The notes: generated from the sequence alone by a model not told the origin. A stretch of 16,927 nt of DNA from DATDYQ01 sp035288965 (GCA_035288965.1 DATDYQ010000023.1:1-16927); one strand, 5' to 3'. Positions 1 to 7,717 are shown, counted from the first letter of the stretch. Made by a program: numbers and translations.

Positions 1-305
1 CCACAATTCACGTCAAATCCTACAATTCCGGGACTAATAACTCCTGTTTCAGAATCCATTGCAGCTACACCACCAATTGGACTTCCGTAGCCCCAATGAC
101 CGTCAGGCATACAGATAGCATATTTTTGAATTCCAGGTAAACATGCTAAATTTGTTACTTGATCAAAAACTCCAGGATCCATTGCATCTAATAATTTTTT
201 TGTCGCAATAATTCTTGCTGGAACTAACATCCCTTCTTTATAGCTGGTTGGAATTTCCCATACTGCTTCTTCTATTTGTTTTATATCTTTGGGAGCATTT
301 GACAT
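1..305 (-). CDS. rtcB: RtcB RNA ligase, N-terminal part (gene runs off the left edge)
   Basis: The visible 101 residues are the start of RtcB, the GTP- and Mn-dependent ligase that joins 2',3'-cyclic phosphate (or 3'-phosphate) and 5'-OH RNA ends. In archaea it seals tRNA halves after intron removal. Seen: the family signatures CMPDGHWGYGSPIGGVAA (residues 65-82) and GVISPGIVGFDVNCG, ending at Cys101. Asp98 and Cys101 match the first metal ligands (Asp95 and Cys98 in Pyrococcus RtcB). The ATG at 305 is supported by an A/T box 24 bases upstream, which gives a leaderless transcript separate from the pilus operon ending at 344. The remaining three quarters of the protein, including the guanylylated His, lies outside the window. 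Intron-containing tRNAs elsewhere in this window are expected substrates. Confidence 0.95.
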   Translation of the reverse strand, partial: MSNAPKDIKQIEEAVWEIPTSYKEGMLVPARIIATKKLLDAMDPGVFDQVTNLACLPGIQKYAICMPDGHWGYGSPIGGVAAMDSETGVISPGIVGFDVNC

Positions 306-324
306 AATATTAAAAAATTTAGAA

Positions 325-332
325 GTTTTATA
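325..332 (-). promoter_or_regulatory. TATA box of rtcB
   Basis: TATAAAAC on the minus strand, centred about 24 bases before the rtcB ATG. It lies between the end of the pilus operon and rtcB, so rtcB is probably transcribed on its own as a leaderless mRNA. Confidence 0.6.
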
Positions 333-343
333 AGGTTTGCTAT

Positions 344-754
344 TTAAGTTTTTCTCCATAAATAAAGTTTAAACAACTTGGGAGGATTTCCTGCATAGTT
401 ATCGGATATAACTAAAGATTTAGTATAAACTGCTTCTCTTGTGGGAAGTATATTTGAAGCGGGGATGCATGGAGAATTTATTTGGCATATAATAAAATAA
501 ACCCCTATATTTTCTGGTATTTTAGAATTTATAAAATCCTGCAATGTATTGTCGTTGTTATCTAGAATTTTTTGTCTCAATATTTCATCACTTTGTATTC
601 CCTCTATTATTATGTCTTGTGTAGCTGTTATCTCTCTAGGAATTGTTGTTTGTTCTTGAGCTTTTCGTGGAATAATTAATGTGATAAAAATAAATATTAG
701 GATAATTGCTATTACTGCTTCTAATATTTTTACGAAACCTTTTTTATTTACCAT
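344..754 (-). CDS. Pilin-like protein with class III signal, last gene of pilus operon
   Basis: A 136-residue protein. Seen: a short basic N-terminus MVNKKG followed by a hydrophobic stretch of about 20 residues (FVKILEAVIAIILIFIFITLII) with a Glu at residue 12, close to the conserved Glu5 position of mature type IV pilins. A small extracellular domain of about 100 residues follows. Cleavage after KKG by an archaeal prepilin peptidase is inferred. Its start overlaps the end of the preceding pilin-like gene by 7 bases, so it belongs to the ATPase/platform operon. Being short and next to the platform genes suggests a minor (tip or assembly) pilin. Two Cys in the C-terminal domain could form a disulphide. 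The role is inferred from signal and position, because the C-terminal domain is not one I recognise. Confidence 0.8.
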   Translation of the reverse strand: MVNKKGFVKILEAVIAIILIFIFITLIIPRKAQEQTTIPREITATQDIIIEGIQSDEILRQKILDNNDNTLQDFINSKIPENIGVYFIICQINSPCIPASNILPTREAVYTKSLVISDNYAGNPPKLFKLYLWRKT

Positions 755-1470
755 GTTTTTAACGTCACTAAAACGGGTGTTCTAGTTCCTTCATCTTGGA
801 TTATATTATCATTATAATTAAGTACAAAAACTCTTACATCTGATGTAGGTGTATTTCCCGGAAAGTTAAGTAATATGGATTGGTCTTCTACTTTCTTTAT
901 TTCAATATTAAACTCTTTTAAAGGTGGAAAATGCCAAGTTGATTTTAATGCTTGGTAATCTTTAGCACCAAGTTTGGTAATGTTGTTCGGAGATATTCCA
1001 AATAAATCTTGTTTTACGCCAAACCTGTAATCTGTTAATATCTCTGTTTGGGAAAGAGAAACAGGATTTAAATTAAGCTCTGGATTATATATTAATCTAT
1101 ATTCTTTTTCAATGTTTGCTGAAAAGGTGTCTTGAAATTCCAATGTAGGGGGATTAACTGAATTATCTATTTCTATATTTAGGTTATTATTTCCTTCTTT
1201 CATTAACACCTTTCCATTTTGCCAGCTAAATGGTAATTTTTGAATGAGGTATATTTTTTGACCGTCTGAATCTGGCTTTACAAATAAATTAACTGTCTCT
1301 ATAGAGTAATATGTTTCTTTTATAAAATTGGTTTTTACTATATCAATCATATAACTTGGAGAAGATGGGTCTCTAATTCCTGGCTTAAAAACTACAAATA
1401 TAAATATGATATAAACTATAAAAATGCCTATTGCAATTACCCAATCGATATAGTTAATGCCTTTTTTCAT
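748..1470 (-). CDS. Large minor pilin-like protein
   Basis: A 240-residue protein. Seen: N-terminus MKKG followed by INYIDWVIAIGIFIVYIIFIFVVF, a class III-type signal in which the hydrophobic helix follows the basic peptide directly. About 210 soluble, beta-rich-looking residues follow. The ATG overlaps the stop of the preceding platform gene as ATGA, indicating translational coupling. It is larger than the other pilins here, as is common for minor pilins that prime assembly or sit at the tip. No Cys residues are visible and the C-terminal domain is unrecognised. A membrane-anchored assembly factor that is not polymerised is an alternative. Confidence 0.8.
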   Translation of the reverse strand: MKKGINYIDWVIAIGIFIVYIIFIFVVFKPGIRDPSSPSYMIDIVKTNFIKETYYSIETVNLFVKPDSDGQKIYLIQKLPFSWQNGKVLMKEGNNNLNIEIDNSVNPPTLEFQDTFSANIEKEYRLIYNPELNLNPVSLSQTEILTDYRFGVKQDLFGISPNNITKLGAKDYQALKSTWHFPPLKEFNIEIKKVEDQSILLNFPGNTPTSDVRVFVLNYNDNIIQDEGTRTPVLVTLKTW

Positions 1471-2324
1471 CCTACAATTGTTGTTATTAATAAATAACTT
1501 ATTATCATCAATATTAATGAGTGTTTTAATCCTTGCTTTAATTCGCCTTCTGAAAATTTACCTATCATTAATCCTGCAAAAAAACCTTGAATCAGAACCA
1601 AACCGAGAAATATTGTTTTAAAGTTAACTGTCTGTGCAGCAGTTACAGGAGTGTTACCCTGAAAATATCCCTCAAAACCAGCTGTTATTCCTGTTGATAC
1701 AGATACACTAACGTCTGCTAATTGAGGTAATAAATAAATTTGTAGAATTATCATGATAAATATAAACACAAAAAAAACAAAATAACCTTGAATCATTTGT
1801 GTATATGTATTTGATCTTCTTTCTTCTCTCATCTTTTTAACTTGTAAAATGGAATCTGTTACTGCTTGCAATACTTCATCAATATTACCACCAGAACGTT
1901 CAGCTTCTATAACAATGGAAATAGAACGAGATATTATTTTGTTATTTGTATCTTTGGCAAAGGTTGTTAATGCTTCTCTTATTGAAATTCCCCATTCTAT
2001 CTGGTAGGCAAGTTTTCTTACATATGGTGAAAGTGATCCAAAATCTGCTTTGGATACATGAATTATTGATTTTGGAATGGGAATTCCAGATTTTACAGTT
2101 TCCACTAATGATCGAACAAATTCTAAAAATTTTGCTTCTATTTCTTTTTGCCTTTTGTTCTCCATTAAGATATCTAACCAAAATGGGAGAATTATTATGA
2201 ACAAACCAATTGCAAATATCGGTTTAAAGAATCTTGAAGTTTTTCCAAGTAAAAAAATGATGTCAGCTATTATAACGAGCAATCCTACAATGATTCCTGC
2301 TAGGTGTTTTGATTTAAATTCCAT
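1467..2324 (-). CDS. Type IV pilus platform protein, T2SSF/TadC family (second subunit)
   Basis: A 285-residue integral membrane protein. Seen: two N-terminal membrane segments (about 8-26 and 34-52), a cytoplasmic helical T2SSF domain (about 60-170) with the repeated-helix features VKSGIPIPKSI and AERSGGNIDEVL, then membrane segments at about 180-198, 236-254 and 268-284. T2SSF proteins form the inner membrane platform on which the motor ATPase turns and into which pilins are fed. It starts one base after the stop of the larger platform gene, and its own stop overlaps the next pilin-like gene. Two separate T2SSF proteins, rather than one double-domain protein, resemble TadB/TadC and the EpdJ/EpdK pair of methanococcal pili. 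Confidence 0.88.
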   Translation of the reverse strand: MEFKSKHLAGIIVGLLVIIADIIFLLGKTSRFFKPIFAIGLFIIILPFWLDILMENKRQKEIEAKFLEFVRSLVETVKSGIPIPKSIIHVSKADFGSLSPYVRKLAYQIEWGISIREALTTFAKDTNNKIISRSISIVIEAERSGGNIDEVLQAVTDSILQVKKMREERRSNTYTQMIQGYFVFFVFIFIMIILQIYLLPQLADVSVSVSTGITAGFEGYFQGNTPVTAAQTVNFKTIFLGLVLIQGFFAGLMIGKFSEGELKQGLKHSLILMIISYLLITTIVG

Positions 2325-2325
2325 T

Positions 2326-3648
2326 TTACATTTCTTGTTGAGTTAGGTTAATGAATATTATAAAACCCACATTAATCAAAGGTATAGCAATATATGTCCC
2401 AAAGGTTGCTATAACTGAAATTTTTATGCCTCCTATATCTGGTGAAATTTTATCTAGAATGGCTAAGGTTACTAAAAATAATAAAGGCGCTGCAATTAAA
2501 ATTCCTGTATAAACATCTGAATATGTTGATAATGTATCTGTGTATTTCTTTTGATCTAAACGATAAGTTGCTAATGTATCGGCTGCTTTATCTTGTAAAT
2601 ATTTCTTAAGATCACCACCTGTTTCTATTGTAGCTACAATTCCATTTAACAGTTCTTTAAGTTCATAAGATGGTGTTTGTGCAGCTACAGATCTTAGTGC
2701 GGTTGATAGACTATAACCAAATAAGTTAATATAATTTGTAATCTTTCTTAACTCACTTTCGAGGTATTTATATTCTCCTGAATCTAATAATAAATTAAAT
2801 ATTTTAACAGGTTGAATTCCAGAACCTGAAATGGCTGCCATGTGTACTACGGCAAATACCAAATCTGTTTTTATTTTTTTGCTTCTAGAATTTATTATTG
2901 AAAATGGATAATAATAAAATATTATTAAAGTAAGAATTGATCCAAGCAAACCAATTAATAAAGCTGTAAGGATGTTTAGAGTAAATAAGAAATAAATTAA
3001 TGTAACTATCGGAAATGCTATTATTGAACTAAATATTGCCATGCTGATATATGTGCTTGATAAGACTTTGATATCTGCCAATCTTAAAGACTGAAATAGT
3101 TGTTTTAGTGAGCTAGAATATTTCCTCATCAAAGTAATAGTAATGGATTTTGCAACTGCGTTTGATATTCTTCCATAAGCATTTGATTTGTATACGGTAT
3201 ATTCTATTTCTGATGGGATTATTTTTTTGGATTTTTGTTTTTTTTGAGATTTAACAAATTTTTTTACTTCTCCTAGATTTATATTCAACTTTTCTAAATC
3301 AAGTACTTTTTTTAATGGTTTTTTTAATGGGGTGATAGCAACTGTCTCTATAGAACGATAAGATGGAGGTGATAGTAAGGTTAATATTGTTGAATTCTGT
3401 TTATTTATCTCATTTAGCAATTCATGAATATAACCGTTGTAAACATTTATCAGTTCACTTTGACTTTTACCTTTTAATAAAAAATTAAGTCTTCTTTGCT
3501 GTTCATTTGCACTTATTTTATCTTTACTGAAATCTTCATTAATCTTTTCTATTTCATGAATTAATTTATCGCGTATGTTTTTATATGACATTAATTCTTT
3601 AGATAGTTCAAATAATCTTGTTGAATCCTCTTTAAGACTGATTGGCAT
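2326..3648 (-). CDS. Type IV pilus platform protein, T2SSF family, with N-terminal coiled-coil extension
   Basis: A 440-residue membrane protein. Seen: about 190 hydrophilic, Lys/Glu-rich N-terminal residues with heptad-like helices (1-95) and a very basic linker (108-142). Then come two membrane segments (about 201-221 and 225-247), a T2SSF cytoplasmic domain (about 260-370) with ISGSGIQPVKIF and ETGGDLKKYLQ, and two more membrane segments (about 381-397 and 408-434). This is a platform core protein of an archaeal pilus or secretion machine. The start overlaps the small coiled-coil gene by 17 bases. The extended N-terminal region probably lies in the cytoplasm and may contact the ATPase or the 85-residue coiled-coil protein; that is inference. 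Confidence 0.88.
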   Translation of the reverse strand: MPISLKEDSTRLFELSKELMSYKNIRDKLIHEIEKINEDFSKDKISANEQQRRLNFLLKGKSQSELINVYNGYIHELLNEINKQNSTILTLLSPPSYRSIETVAITPLKKPLKKVLDLEKLNINLGEVKKFVKSQKKQKSKKIIPSEIEYTVYKSNAYGRISNAVAKSITITLMRKYSSSLKQLFQSLRLADIKVLSSTYISMAIFSSIIAFPIVTLIYFLFTLNILTALLIGLLGSILTLIIFYYYPFSIINSRSKKIKTDLVFAVVHMAAISGSGIQPVKIFNLLLDSGEYKYLESELRKITNYINLFGYSLSTALRSVAAQTPSYELKELLNGIVATIETGGDLKKYLQDKAADTLATYRLDQKKYTDTLSTYSDVYTGILIAAPLLFLVTLAILDKISPDIGGIKISVIATFGTYIAIPLINVGFIIFINLTQQEM

Positions 3649-3889
3649 TTCTTAATTCTTCCTGAGATAATTTTTCTATATTGGCTAGGATATTAATAAC
3701 ATAATTTTTTAACTGACTAATCTGAGATTCTATAGAAATAAGTTCATCTTTCTTTTTTTTAAGAATTATTTTATCTTTTTCACGCGCAACATCTTCTGTT
3801 AATAATCTTCTTTTCTCTAATAAAATGTCATATTTTCCAGCGATTTCATTAAGGCTTTCTGCATTATGATAGATTGCTTCTATTGTCAT
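3632..3889 (-). CDS. Small coiled-coil protein between pilus ATPase and platform genes
   Basis: An 85-residue, strongly charged, all-helical protein with no membrane segment and no Cys. Residues about 10-75 give a nearly continuous coiled coil rich in Lys, Glu, Leu and Ile. The start overlaps the ATPase stop as ATGA, and its end overlaps the start of the 440-residue platform gene by 17 bases, so the three genes are translationally coupled. I do not recognise a family. By position and shape it could be an adaptor between motor and platform, pairing with the platform protein's N-terminal coiled coil. It is intact and in-frame, and the tight overlaps on both sides argue that it is real. Confidence 0.75.
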   Translation of the reverse strand: MTIEAIYHNAESLNEIAGKYDILLEKRRLLTEDVAREKDKIILKKKKDELISIESQISQLKNYVINILANIEKLSQEELRNANQS

Positions 3890-5460
3890 ATTAATCCGAA
3901 TTTGGCTAGAACAGCTTTTGGATCTTTATAGTATTCATTGATAACTTCTTTAACTTCTTTAAAATCAAATATTCCTTTTTTATACATAGCAATAAGCAAA
4001 TTTGTTCTTTTATTGAATTCGTCCATTATCTTTGTTATACTTAATCCATGATGTAATACTAATTTTTGAAATGCGTAGCTGTTTGATTTAAAGTAAAAAG
4101 TATCTTTTTGCGGATCCCAGATAAATGGCGTGTTAATATTTGCTGATCCCCTATCAGCAACACTAATAATTTCTGAAACCTCTCTTAATCTTCTAACTGG
4201 CTTGGCTTGAAGTTTTGTTTGAGTCATTACACAAACTACATCTAAAGTTTCTACTAGTGATCCTGATAAATTAATTGGGGGGGTTTCTAATCTTCTAATC
4301 ATTGTATCTACGGAATTAGCGTGCATCGTACCGAAGCTTGGATGACCTGATGACATCCCTTGAAATAAAACATATGCTTCTTTTCCTCTTACTTCTCCAA
4401 CAATAACATAGTCTGGATTTTGTCTAAAACTTTCTTTTAATAAATCAAATAAAGAAACTTCTCCGTATTTTTGACCAACTAGGTTTGATAATCCGACTCC
4501 CGCTCTTGCTACTGATGGTAGCCAATTTTCGTGCTGTAAATTTAATTCTCTTGTATCTTCGATTGAAACAACTCTTGCTTGGGGGGGGATAAAAAATGTT
4601 AAAGCATTAAGCAATGTTGTTTTTCCAGAACCTGTTCCTCCAACAATCATAATATTCATTTCATATTCTATTAATATCCAAAGATATGCTAAAATCTGAG
4701 GTGAACAAGTCCCGAGTTGCATTAATTTTGTTGGTGTCCAAGGTTTTTTTGTGAATTTTCTTATTGTGAATGTTGGACCTCTAGAAGAAATATCTTCTGT
4801 AAATGTTGCATTTGCTCTACTTCCATCTGGCAAAGCTCCATCTAATAAGGGGGTTGCATAAGAAATATATTGACCACATTTCTGAGCTAGTTTTTCTACA
4901 AAAGATGTTAGAACTTGAGTATCATCATATTGTATATTAGTTCTTAAATTTCTATATTTTCTATGAACAATATAAATCGGAAAACCTGTTCCATTGCATT
5001 CAATATCTTCTATAAAATAATCATTTAGGAAAGGTTCTATCTTTCCAAAGCCAGCAAAATCACGATAAATGAAATACATTACTTTTAGATAAGAATCTTT
5101 TGTTAATTGAATTCTAAGTTCTTCAAGCAAGACCTGAACATTTTTTTCAAGATATTTGATAACAGATTCTGGGTCTTTTACTGAAATAAAACTTATGTTT
5201 ATTAATTCTTTAATTCCGTCTTCTAGTAATCTTAATATTCTTGCTTCTTCAGCTGATAATCCGGGTTCTTCAACAAAATAAACTAATTCTTTGTTATCCG
5301 AATCCCAAAAAATGTGGGCATAGGCGTAAGGTGGGATTAATGGATACTTTAGATTAACATTTTCATCTGGAACTTCTGGAAAGACAGGAATTTTTGGTTT
5401 TAAATCTATCTTAAAAATCGGCTCTTCTTTTAATTCAGCATGTGCCTCTTTTTTTAACAT
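3886..5460 (-). CDS. Type IV pilus / type II secretion motor ATPase (GspE/PilB/VirB11 family)
   Basis: A 524-residue cytoplasmic secretion ATPase that powers pilin extraction and assembly. Seen: an N-terminal domain of about 110 residues, then the conserved FGKIEPFLNDYFIEDIECNG region (138-157), Walker A GGTGSGKTT (274-282), Asp box SIEDTREL (299-306), Walker B DYVIVGEVRG (350-359) and His box GHPSFGTMHA (372-381). All catalytic motifs are intact. It heads the operon ending at 344, with an A/T box 26 bases before the ATG. Oddities: the coding strand carries a run of eight C (residues 291-294, IPPQ) and another of seven C (around T393-P395), both unusual in such an AT-rich genome. No FlaH- or FlaI-type neighbour is present, so this is a pilus or secretion ATPase rather than an archaellum motor. 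Confidence 0.95.
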   Translation of the reverse strand: MLKKEAHAELKEEPIFKIDLKPKIPVFPEVPDENVNLKYPLIPPYAYAHIFWDSDNKELVYFVEEPGLSAEEARILRLLEDGIKELINISFISVKDPESVIKYLEKNVQVLLEELRIQLTKDSYLKVMYFIYRDFAGFGKIEPFLNDYFIEDIECNGTGFPIYIVHRKYRNLRTNIQYDDTQVLTSFVEKLAQKCGQYISYATPLLDGALPDGSRANATFTEDISSRGPTFTIRKFTKKPWTPTKLMQLGTCSPQILAYLWILIEYEMNIMIVGGTGSGKTTLLNALTFFIPPQARVVSIEDTRELNLQHENWLPSVARAGVGLSNLVGQKYGEVSLFDLLKESFRQNPDYVIVGEVRGKEAYVLFQGMSSGHPSFGTMHANSVDTMIRRLETPPINLSGSLVETLDVVCVMTQTKLQAKPVRRLREVSEIISVADRGSANINTPFIWDPQKDTFYFKSNSYAFQKLVLHHGLSITKIMDEFNKRTNLLIAMYKKGIFDFKEVKEVINEYYKDPKAVLAKFGLI

Positions 5461-5482
5461 ATAAAGAAAATGCTTAGCTTTG

Positions 5483-5490
5483 CTTATATA
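5483..5490 (-). promoter_or_regulatory. TATA box of the ATPase operon
   Basis: TATATAAG on the minus strand, centred 26 bases before the ATPase ATG at 5460. This predicts a leaderless mRNA for the ATPase, coiled-coil, platform and minor pilin genes down to 344. Confidence 0.65.
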
Positions 5491-5499
5491 TTTTTCGTT

Positions 5500-6024
5500 T
5501 TATATTATTGAAATTTGAATTGTCACTTTACCTGGATTAGAAGAAAGTTCTCCTTGATTAAGAACAATTAATTTATTTGTTCCTGAAAATGTATTAATCG
5601 GACTTGTTAGGTCTAGGGCAATGTTTAAACTGTTATAATTTAATCCAAATGTAATTTTATAATCTCCTGAAGGGGTTTTTGCAGAATACATACTTAATGT
5701 TCCTTCTTGAATTAATGTATCTAAATCTGAAAGTTGGACTGAGCTTTCTATCGTCCAGTTTATTTCGTTTTCATTTTCAAAAATATTAAAATCTCCTTTT
5801 TTTATTTCTAAAATTAATGGTCGTTGAGATCCTGGACCTTCATTATAAACCTCCCTTATATTTTTATCAATTGTAAACATTGATTCTTTTGTATCTATAG
5901 CTAGATTTTTATCTCTAATCCGGTTTATAACAGGCAAACCTGCTGATAAAATTATTGTTAGAATAATAATGCCCAGTCCCATATATAGAACTGCTGATAT
6001 CCAAATGTCACCTTTTTTAATCAT
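5500..6024 (-). CDS. Minor pilin-like protein
   Basis: A 174-residue protein. Seen: N-terminus MIKKG followed by DIWISAVLYMGLGIIILTIILSA, a class III-type signal with a single hydrophobic helix. A soluble domain of about 140 residues with a beta-rich look and no Cys follows. It lacks the ISPLIA signature of the three tandem pilins nearby, so it is a divergent, probably minor, pilin. It has its own promoter (TATA at 6047-6054) and lies just upstream of the ATPase promoter, so it is probably monocistronic or reads through into the ATPase operon. Position +1 after Gly would be Asp, an uncommon residue there, so processing is uncertain. Confidence 0.8.
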   Translation of the reverse strand: MIKKGDIWISAVLYMGLGIIILTIILSAGLPVINRIRDKNLAIDTKESMFTIDKNIREVYNEGPGSQRPLILEIKKGDFNIFENENEINWTIESSVQLSDLDTLIQEGTLSMYSAKTPSGDYKITFGLNYNSLNIALDLTSPINTFSGTNKLIVLNQGELSSNPGKVTIQISII

Positions 6025-6046
6025 ATGAATAAGATTAAATTAATAG

Positions 6047-6054
6047 TTTATAAA
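6047..6054 (-). promoter_or_regulatory. TATA box of the minor pilin gene
   Basis: TTTATAAA (palindromic) centred 26 bases before the ATG at 6024, the usual distance for a leaderless archaeal transcript. Confidence 0.6.
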
Positions 6055-6079
6055 GTTTATTAAAAAAAGAAAAAGAAAG

Positions 6080-6649
6080 TTATGATACATCTGCTTCTAA
6101 AAATTGGTACTTGTATTCTGTTCCGCAGACTTGTGTGTTGCATTGCTTTCCATCACTAGTTATAAAGTTTATAACAGGTAATATTCCAACGCCACTGTAT
6201 TTTCCTTGACAATTTGCATTAGTTGAAACTGGATCATAATCTGTTAATGCGCCAACACCACTACTAAAAGTAGCTGTAACTTTAGTTGATCCATACCCAG
6301 GTAGTGGGTCAGTTAATAAAACGACCGTATCTGCCACTATTGTTTCTCCTGAACATTTAGTTAATCTTACTTTAACATCATCAATTGCTTGATCTGCTTC
6401 ACTTAAAATAGATAATGTAATAGTATCTGAAGCTGTATCCAACATTGTTATGCCCGTGCTAGGGCTTAAAGATACCTTTACAGATTGAGAACATCTTATT
6501 GAACCTTCAGATGCACAACCTGTATCCTGTGTTGTTTTATTAAATAATTGACCACCCCATCTAAAGACTAAGGCAGCAAGAACTATTGTAAATCCAATTA
6601 GCAAGACAGAAGCTATTAATGGACTGATTCCTCTTTTTTTGGTTGCCAA
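6080..6649 (-). CDS. Archaeal type IV pilin, candidate major pilin
   Basis: A 189-residue pilin. Seen: MATKKRG followed by ISPLIASVLLIGFTI, the typical archaeal type IV pilin N-terminus (Pilin_N type): a basic peptide, a processing Gly, then a hydrophobic assembly helix. The extracellular domain is Thr/Ser-rich with several Cys (around residues 45-53, 94, 144 and 169-175) that could form disulphides. The start is TTG at 6649, chosen because GGAGGTG lies six bases upstream and no better ATG precedes the signal. Its own promoter (TATA at 6691-6698) and Shine-Dalgarno leader differ from the leaderless neighbours and suggest strong, separately controlled expression, as expected of the main filament subunit. 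That last point is inference. Confidence 0.9.
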   Translation of the reverse strand: MATKKRGISPLIASVLLIGFTIVLAALVFRWGGQLFNKTTQDTGCASEGSIRCSQSVKVSLSPSTGITMLDTASDTITLSILSEADQAIDDVKVRLTKCSGETIVADTVVLLTDPLPGYGSTKVTATFSSGVGALTDYDPVSTNANCQGKYSGVGILPVINFITSDGKQCNTQVCGTEYKYQFLEADVS

Positions 6650-6655
6650 TTAAAG

Positions 6656-6662
6656 CACCTCC
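6656..6662 (-). promoter_or_regulatory. Strong Shine-Dalgarno of the candidate major pilin
   Basis: GGAGGTG on the minus strand, six bases before the TTG start at 6649, preceded by AAA. It decides the start codon. Most other genes in this window have an A/T box too close to the ATG to leave room for such a site. Confidence 0.85.
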
Positions 6663-6690
6663 TTTTGATGATAAAGGAAAACAAATTTTA

Positions 6691-6698
6691 ATATATAA
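6691..6698 (-). promoter_or_regulatory. TATA box of the candidate major pilin
   Basis: The TATATTAA-like box (plus strand atatataa) lies about 45 bases before the TTG. Transcription would start near 6668, leaving a 5' leader of about 19 bases that carries the Shine-Dalgarno. Confidence 0.55.
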
Positions 6699-6711
6699 GC
6701 ATTTGTCTAAA

Positions 6712-7131
6712 TTATGCAATAGTTATTTTTCTATAAAGTTTGGTGCATACAACTTCACAAATATCTATTGGTGTTTTTTTATGTTCAATAAAAGGAGCTA
6801 TTTCTGAAGAAGGATTATTTATAGTTATAGTATAGCTTGTATATGGTTCAAGGGCAGGTGTTAATTCAATTCTATTTACTGGTTTTTCATTAAAACCTTT
6901 AATTGCAAAACTTCCTGTGTTTTTAACTTCTACTTTATTACCATTTAAAGGACCAAGTTCAAATTTAATGTTATTTTCGCATATTAAATTTGCTTCTTGA
7001 TTGCAAGATATATCTTTTTTTTCAAACACGAAAAATGAGCGTTGAGTCCAGGCAAATATTAAAACTGCCATAACAATTGTAAAGCCGATTAATAAAACAG
7101 ATGCTATTAAAGGACTGATACCTTTTTTCAT
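6712..7131 (-). CDS. Archaeal type IV pilin
   Basis: 139 residues from the ATG at 7131. Seen: MKKG followed by ISPLIASVLLIGFTIVMAVL, nearly identical to the signal and helix of the neighbouring 6080-6649 pilin, so the two are paralogues. The soluble part is shorter (about 105 residues) and has Cys residues near positions 43, 51, 124 and 128. The ATG at 7131 is preferred over an upstream in-frame ATG at 7164: it puts the basic peptide directly before the helix and overlaps the preceding pilin stop as ATGA, the coupling seen across this locus. It is co-transcribed with the pilin at 7128-7616. Confidence 0.88.
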   Translation of the reverse strand: MKKGISPLIASVLLIGFTIVMAVLIFAWTQRSFFVFEKKDISCNQEANLICENNIKFELGPLNGNKVEVKNTGSFAIKGFNEKPVNRIELTPALEPYTSYTITINNPSSEIAPFIEHKKTPIDICEVVCTKLYRKITIA

Positions 7132-7616
7132 TGTATTTTGACATCTATTGCTTTTTGATCGCATGTAACTAGAGATTTATTTCTAATTATCATGGGCGTA
7201 ATAGTAGCTAAAATTGGATCTCCTACTTTGTTATGATCATATGAAACTGAAAATTGTCTTGACGATGTTCTATCTAAAGATTGTCCTGCAGTTAATGACT
7301 CTGTTGTTTGGCCTTTTATCTTTACTCTGAAATCATCTATCCTCGTTGTGCCTTTGTTTTCTACTGTTATTGACAACCCATAATCTGGAGATGCTTGAGA
7401 TGGTGAAAGTTTATCGATTTTTTTTACTTGAAAGTTTACTTCTTGAGAACAAGCTAATTTTCCTTCTGTAAGTGATTTTTCTTTTTCAGCCTGATTTTTT
7501 ACAAAATTTCCATACCAAAACCATATCAATATAGCAATAGCGATGGCAAATCCTATAAGAAGAACGGTAGCTATTAAAGGAGATAATCCTTTTTCATTCA
7601 CCCTCTTTTTTACCAT
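7128..7616 (-). CDS. Archaeal type IV pilin
   Basis: A 162-residue pilin. Seen: MVKKRVNEKG followed by LSPLIATVLLIGFAIAIAILIWFWYGNF, the same pilin N-terminal family as its two downstream neighbours. A soluble domain of about 125 residues follows with two Cys (near 55 and 152), which could pair. It is first of a two-gene unit with the next pilin (ATGA overlap) and has its own promoter at 7641-7648. It lies directly downstream of the inserted DUF4256 gene, so this promoter keeps the pilins expressed despite the insertion. Confidence 0.88.
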   Translation of the reverse strand: MVKKRVNEKGLSPLIATVLLIGFAIAIAILIWFWYGNFVKNQAEKEKSLTEGKLACSQEVNFQVKKIDKLSPSQASPDYGLSITVENKGTTRIDDFRVKIKGQTTESLTAGQSLDRTSSRQFSVSYDHNKVGDPILATITPMIIRNKSLVTCDQKAIDVKIQ

Positions 7617-7640
7617 ATTCTAGAAAAAACTATTTGTAGT

Positions 7641-7648
7641 ATATAAAA
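7641..7648 (-). promoter_or_regulatory. TATA box of the two-pilin unit
   Basis: An ATATAAAA-type box (minus strand TTTTATAT) centred about 28 bases before the pilin ATG at 7616. Confidence 0.55.
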
Positions 7649-7651
7649 TTT

Positions 7652-7717
7652 ACTGTTTACTGGACTTTGTGTATTTAATCGCTGTTGTGTATAAAATTTC
7701 TATTTTGTGTAAACAGT
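7652..7717. repeat. 9-bp perfect inverted repeat in the pilin spacer
   Basis: ACTGTTTAC (7652-7660) and its exact reverse complement GTAAACAGT (7709-7717) flank about 48 bases of AT-rich DNA. The right arm also forms a short palindrome AACAGT-GA-ACTGTT at 7712-7725. A related sequence, ACTG-A-TTTAC, occurs at 8473-8482 on the other side of the DUF4256 gene. It may be the end of a mobile unit or a regulatory site. Confidence 0.5.

Noticed and set aside
1942..2346. Overlapping open frames within the platform protein gene
   Set aside because: They are antisense or out-of-frame shadows of the conserved T2SSF gene, with no independent support.
3200..3330. T-rich runs as transcription terminators
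   Set aside because: They lie within a coding region for Lys-rich protein (AAA codons on the minus strand).
7132..7164. Upstream ATG at 7164 for the pilin at 6712-7131
   Set aside because: It would place 11 extra residues before the KKG signal. The ATG at 7131 gives an ATGA overlap and a normal class III signal.
6721..7616. Repeated pilin N-terminal DNA as a direct repeat or recombination cassette
   Set aside because: The similarity is limited to the conserved signal/helix coding region and is explained by gene paralogy; no flanking repeat is seen.
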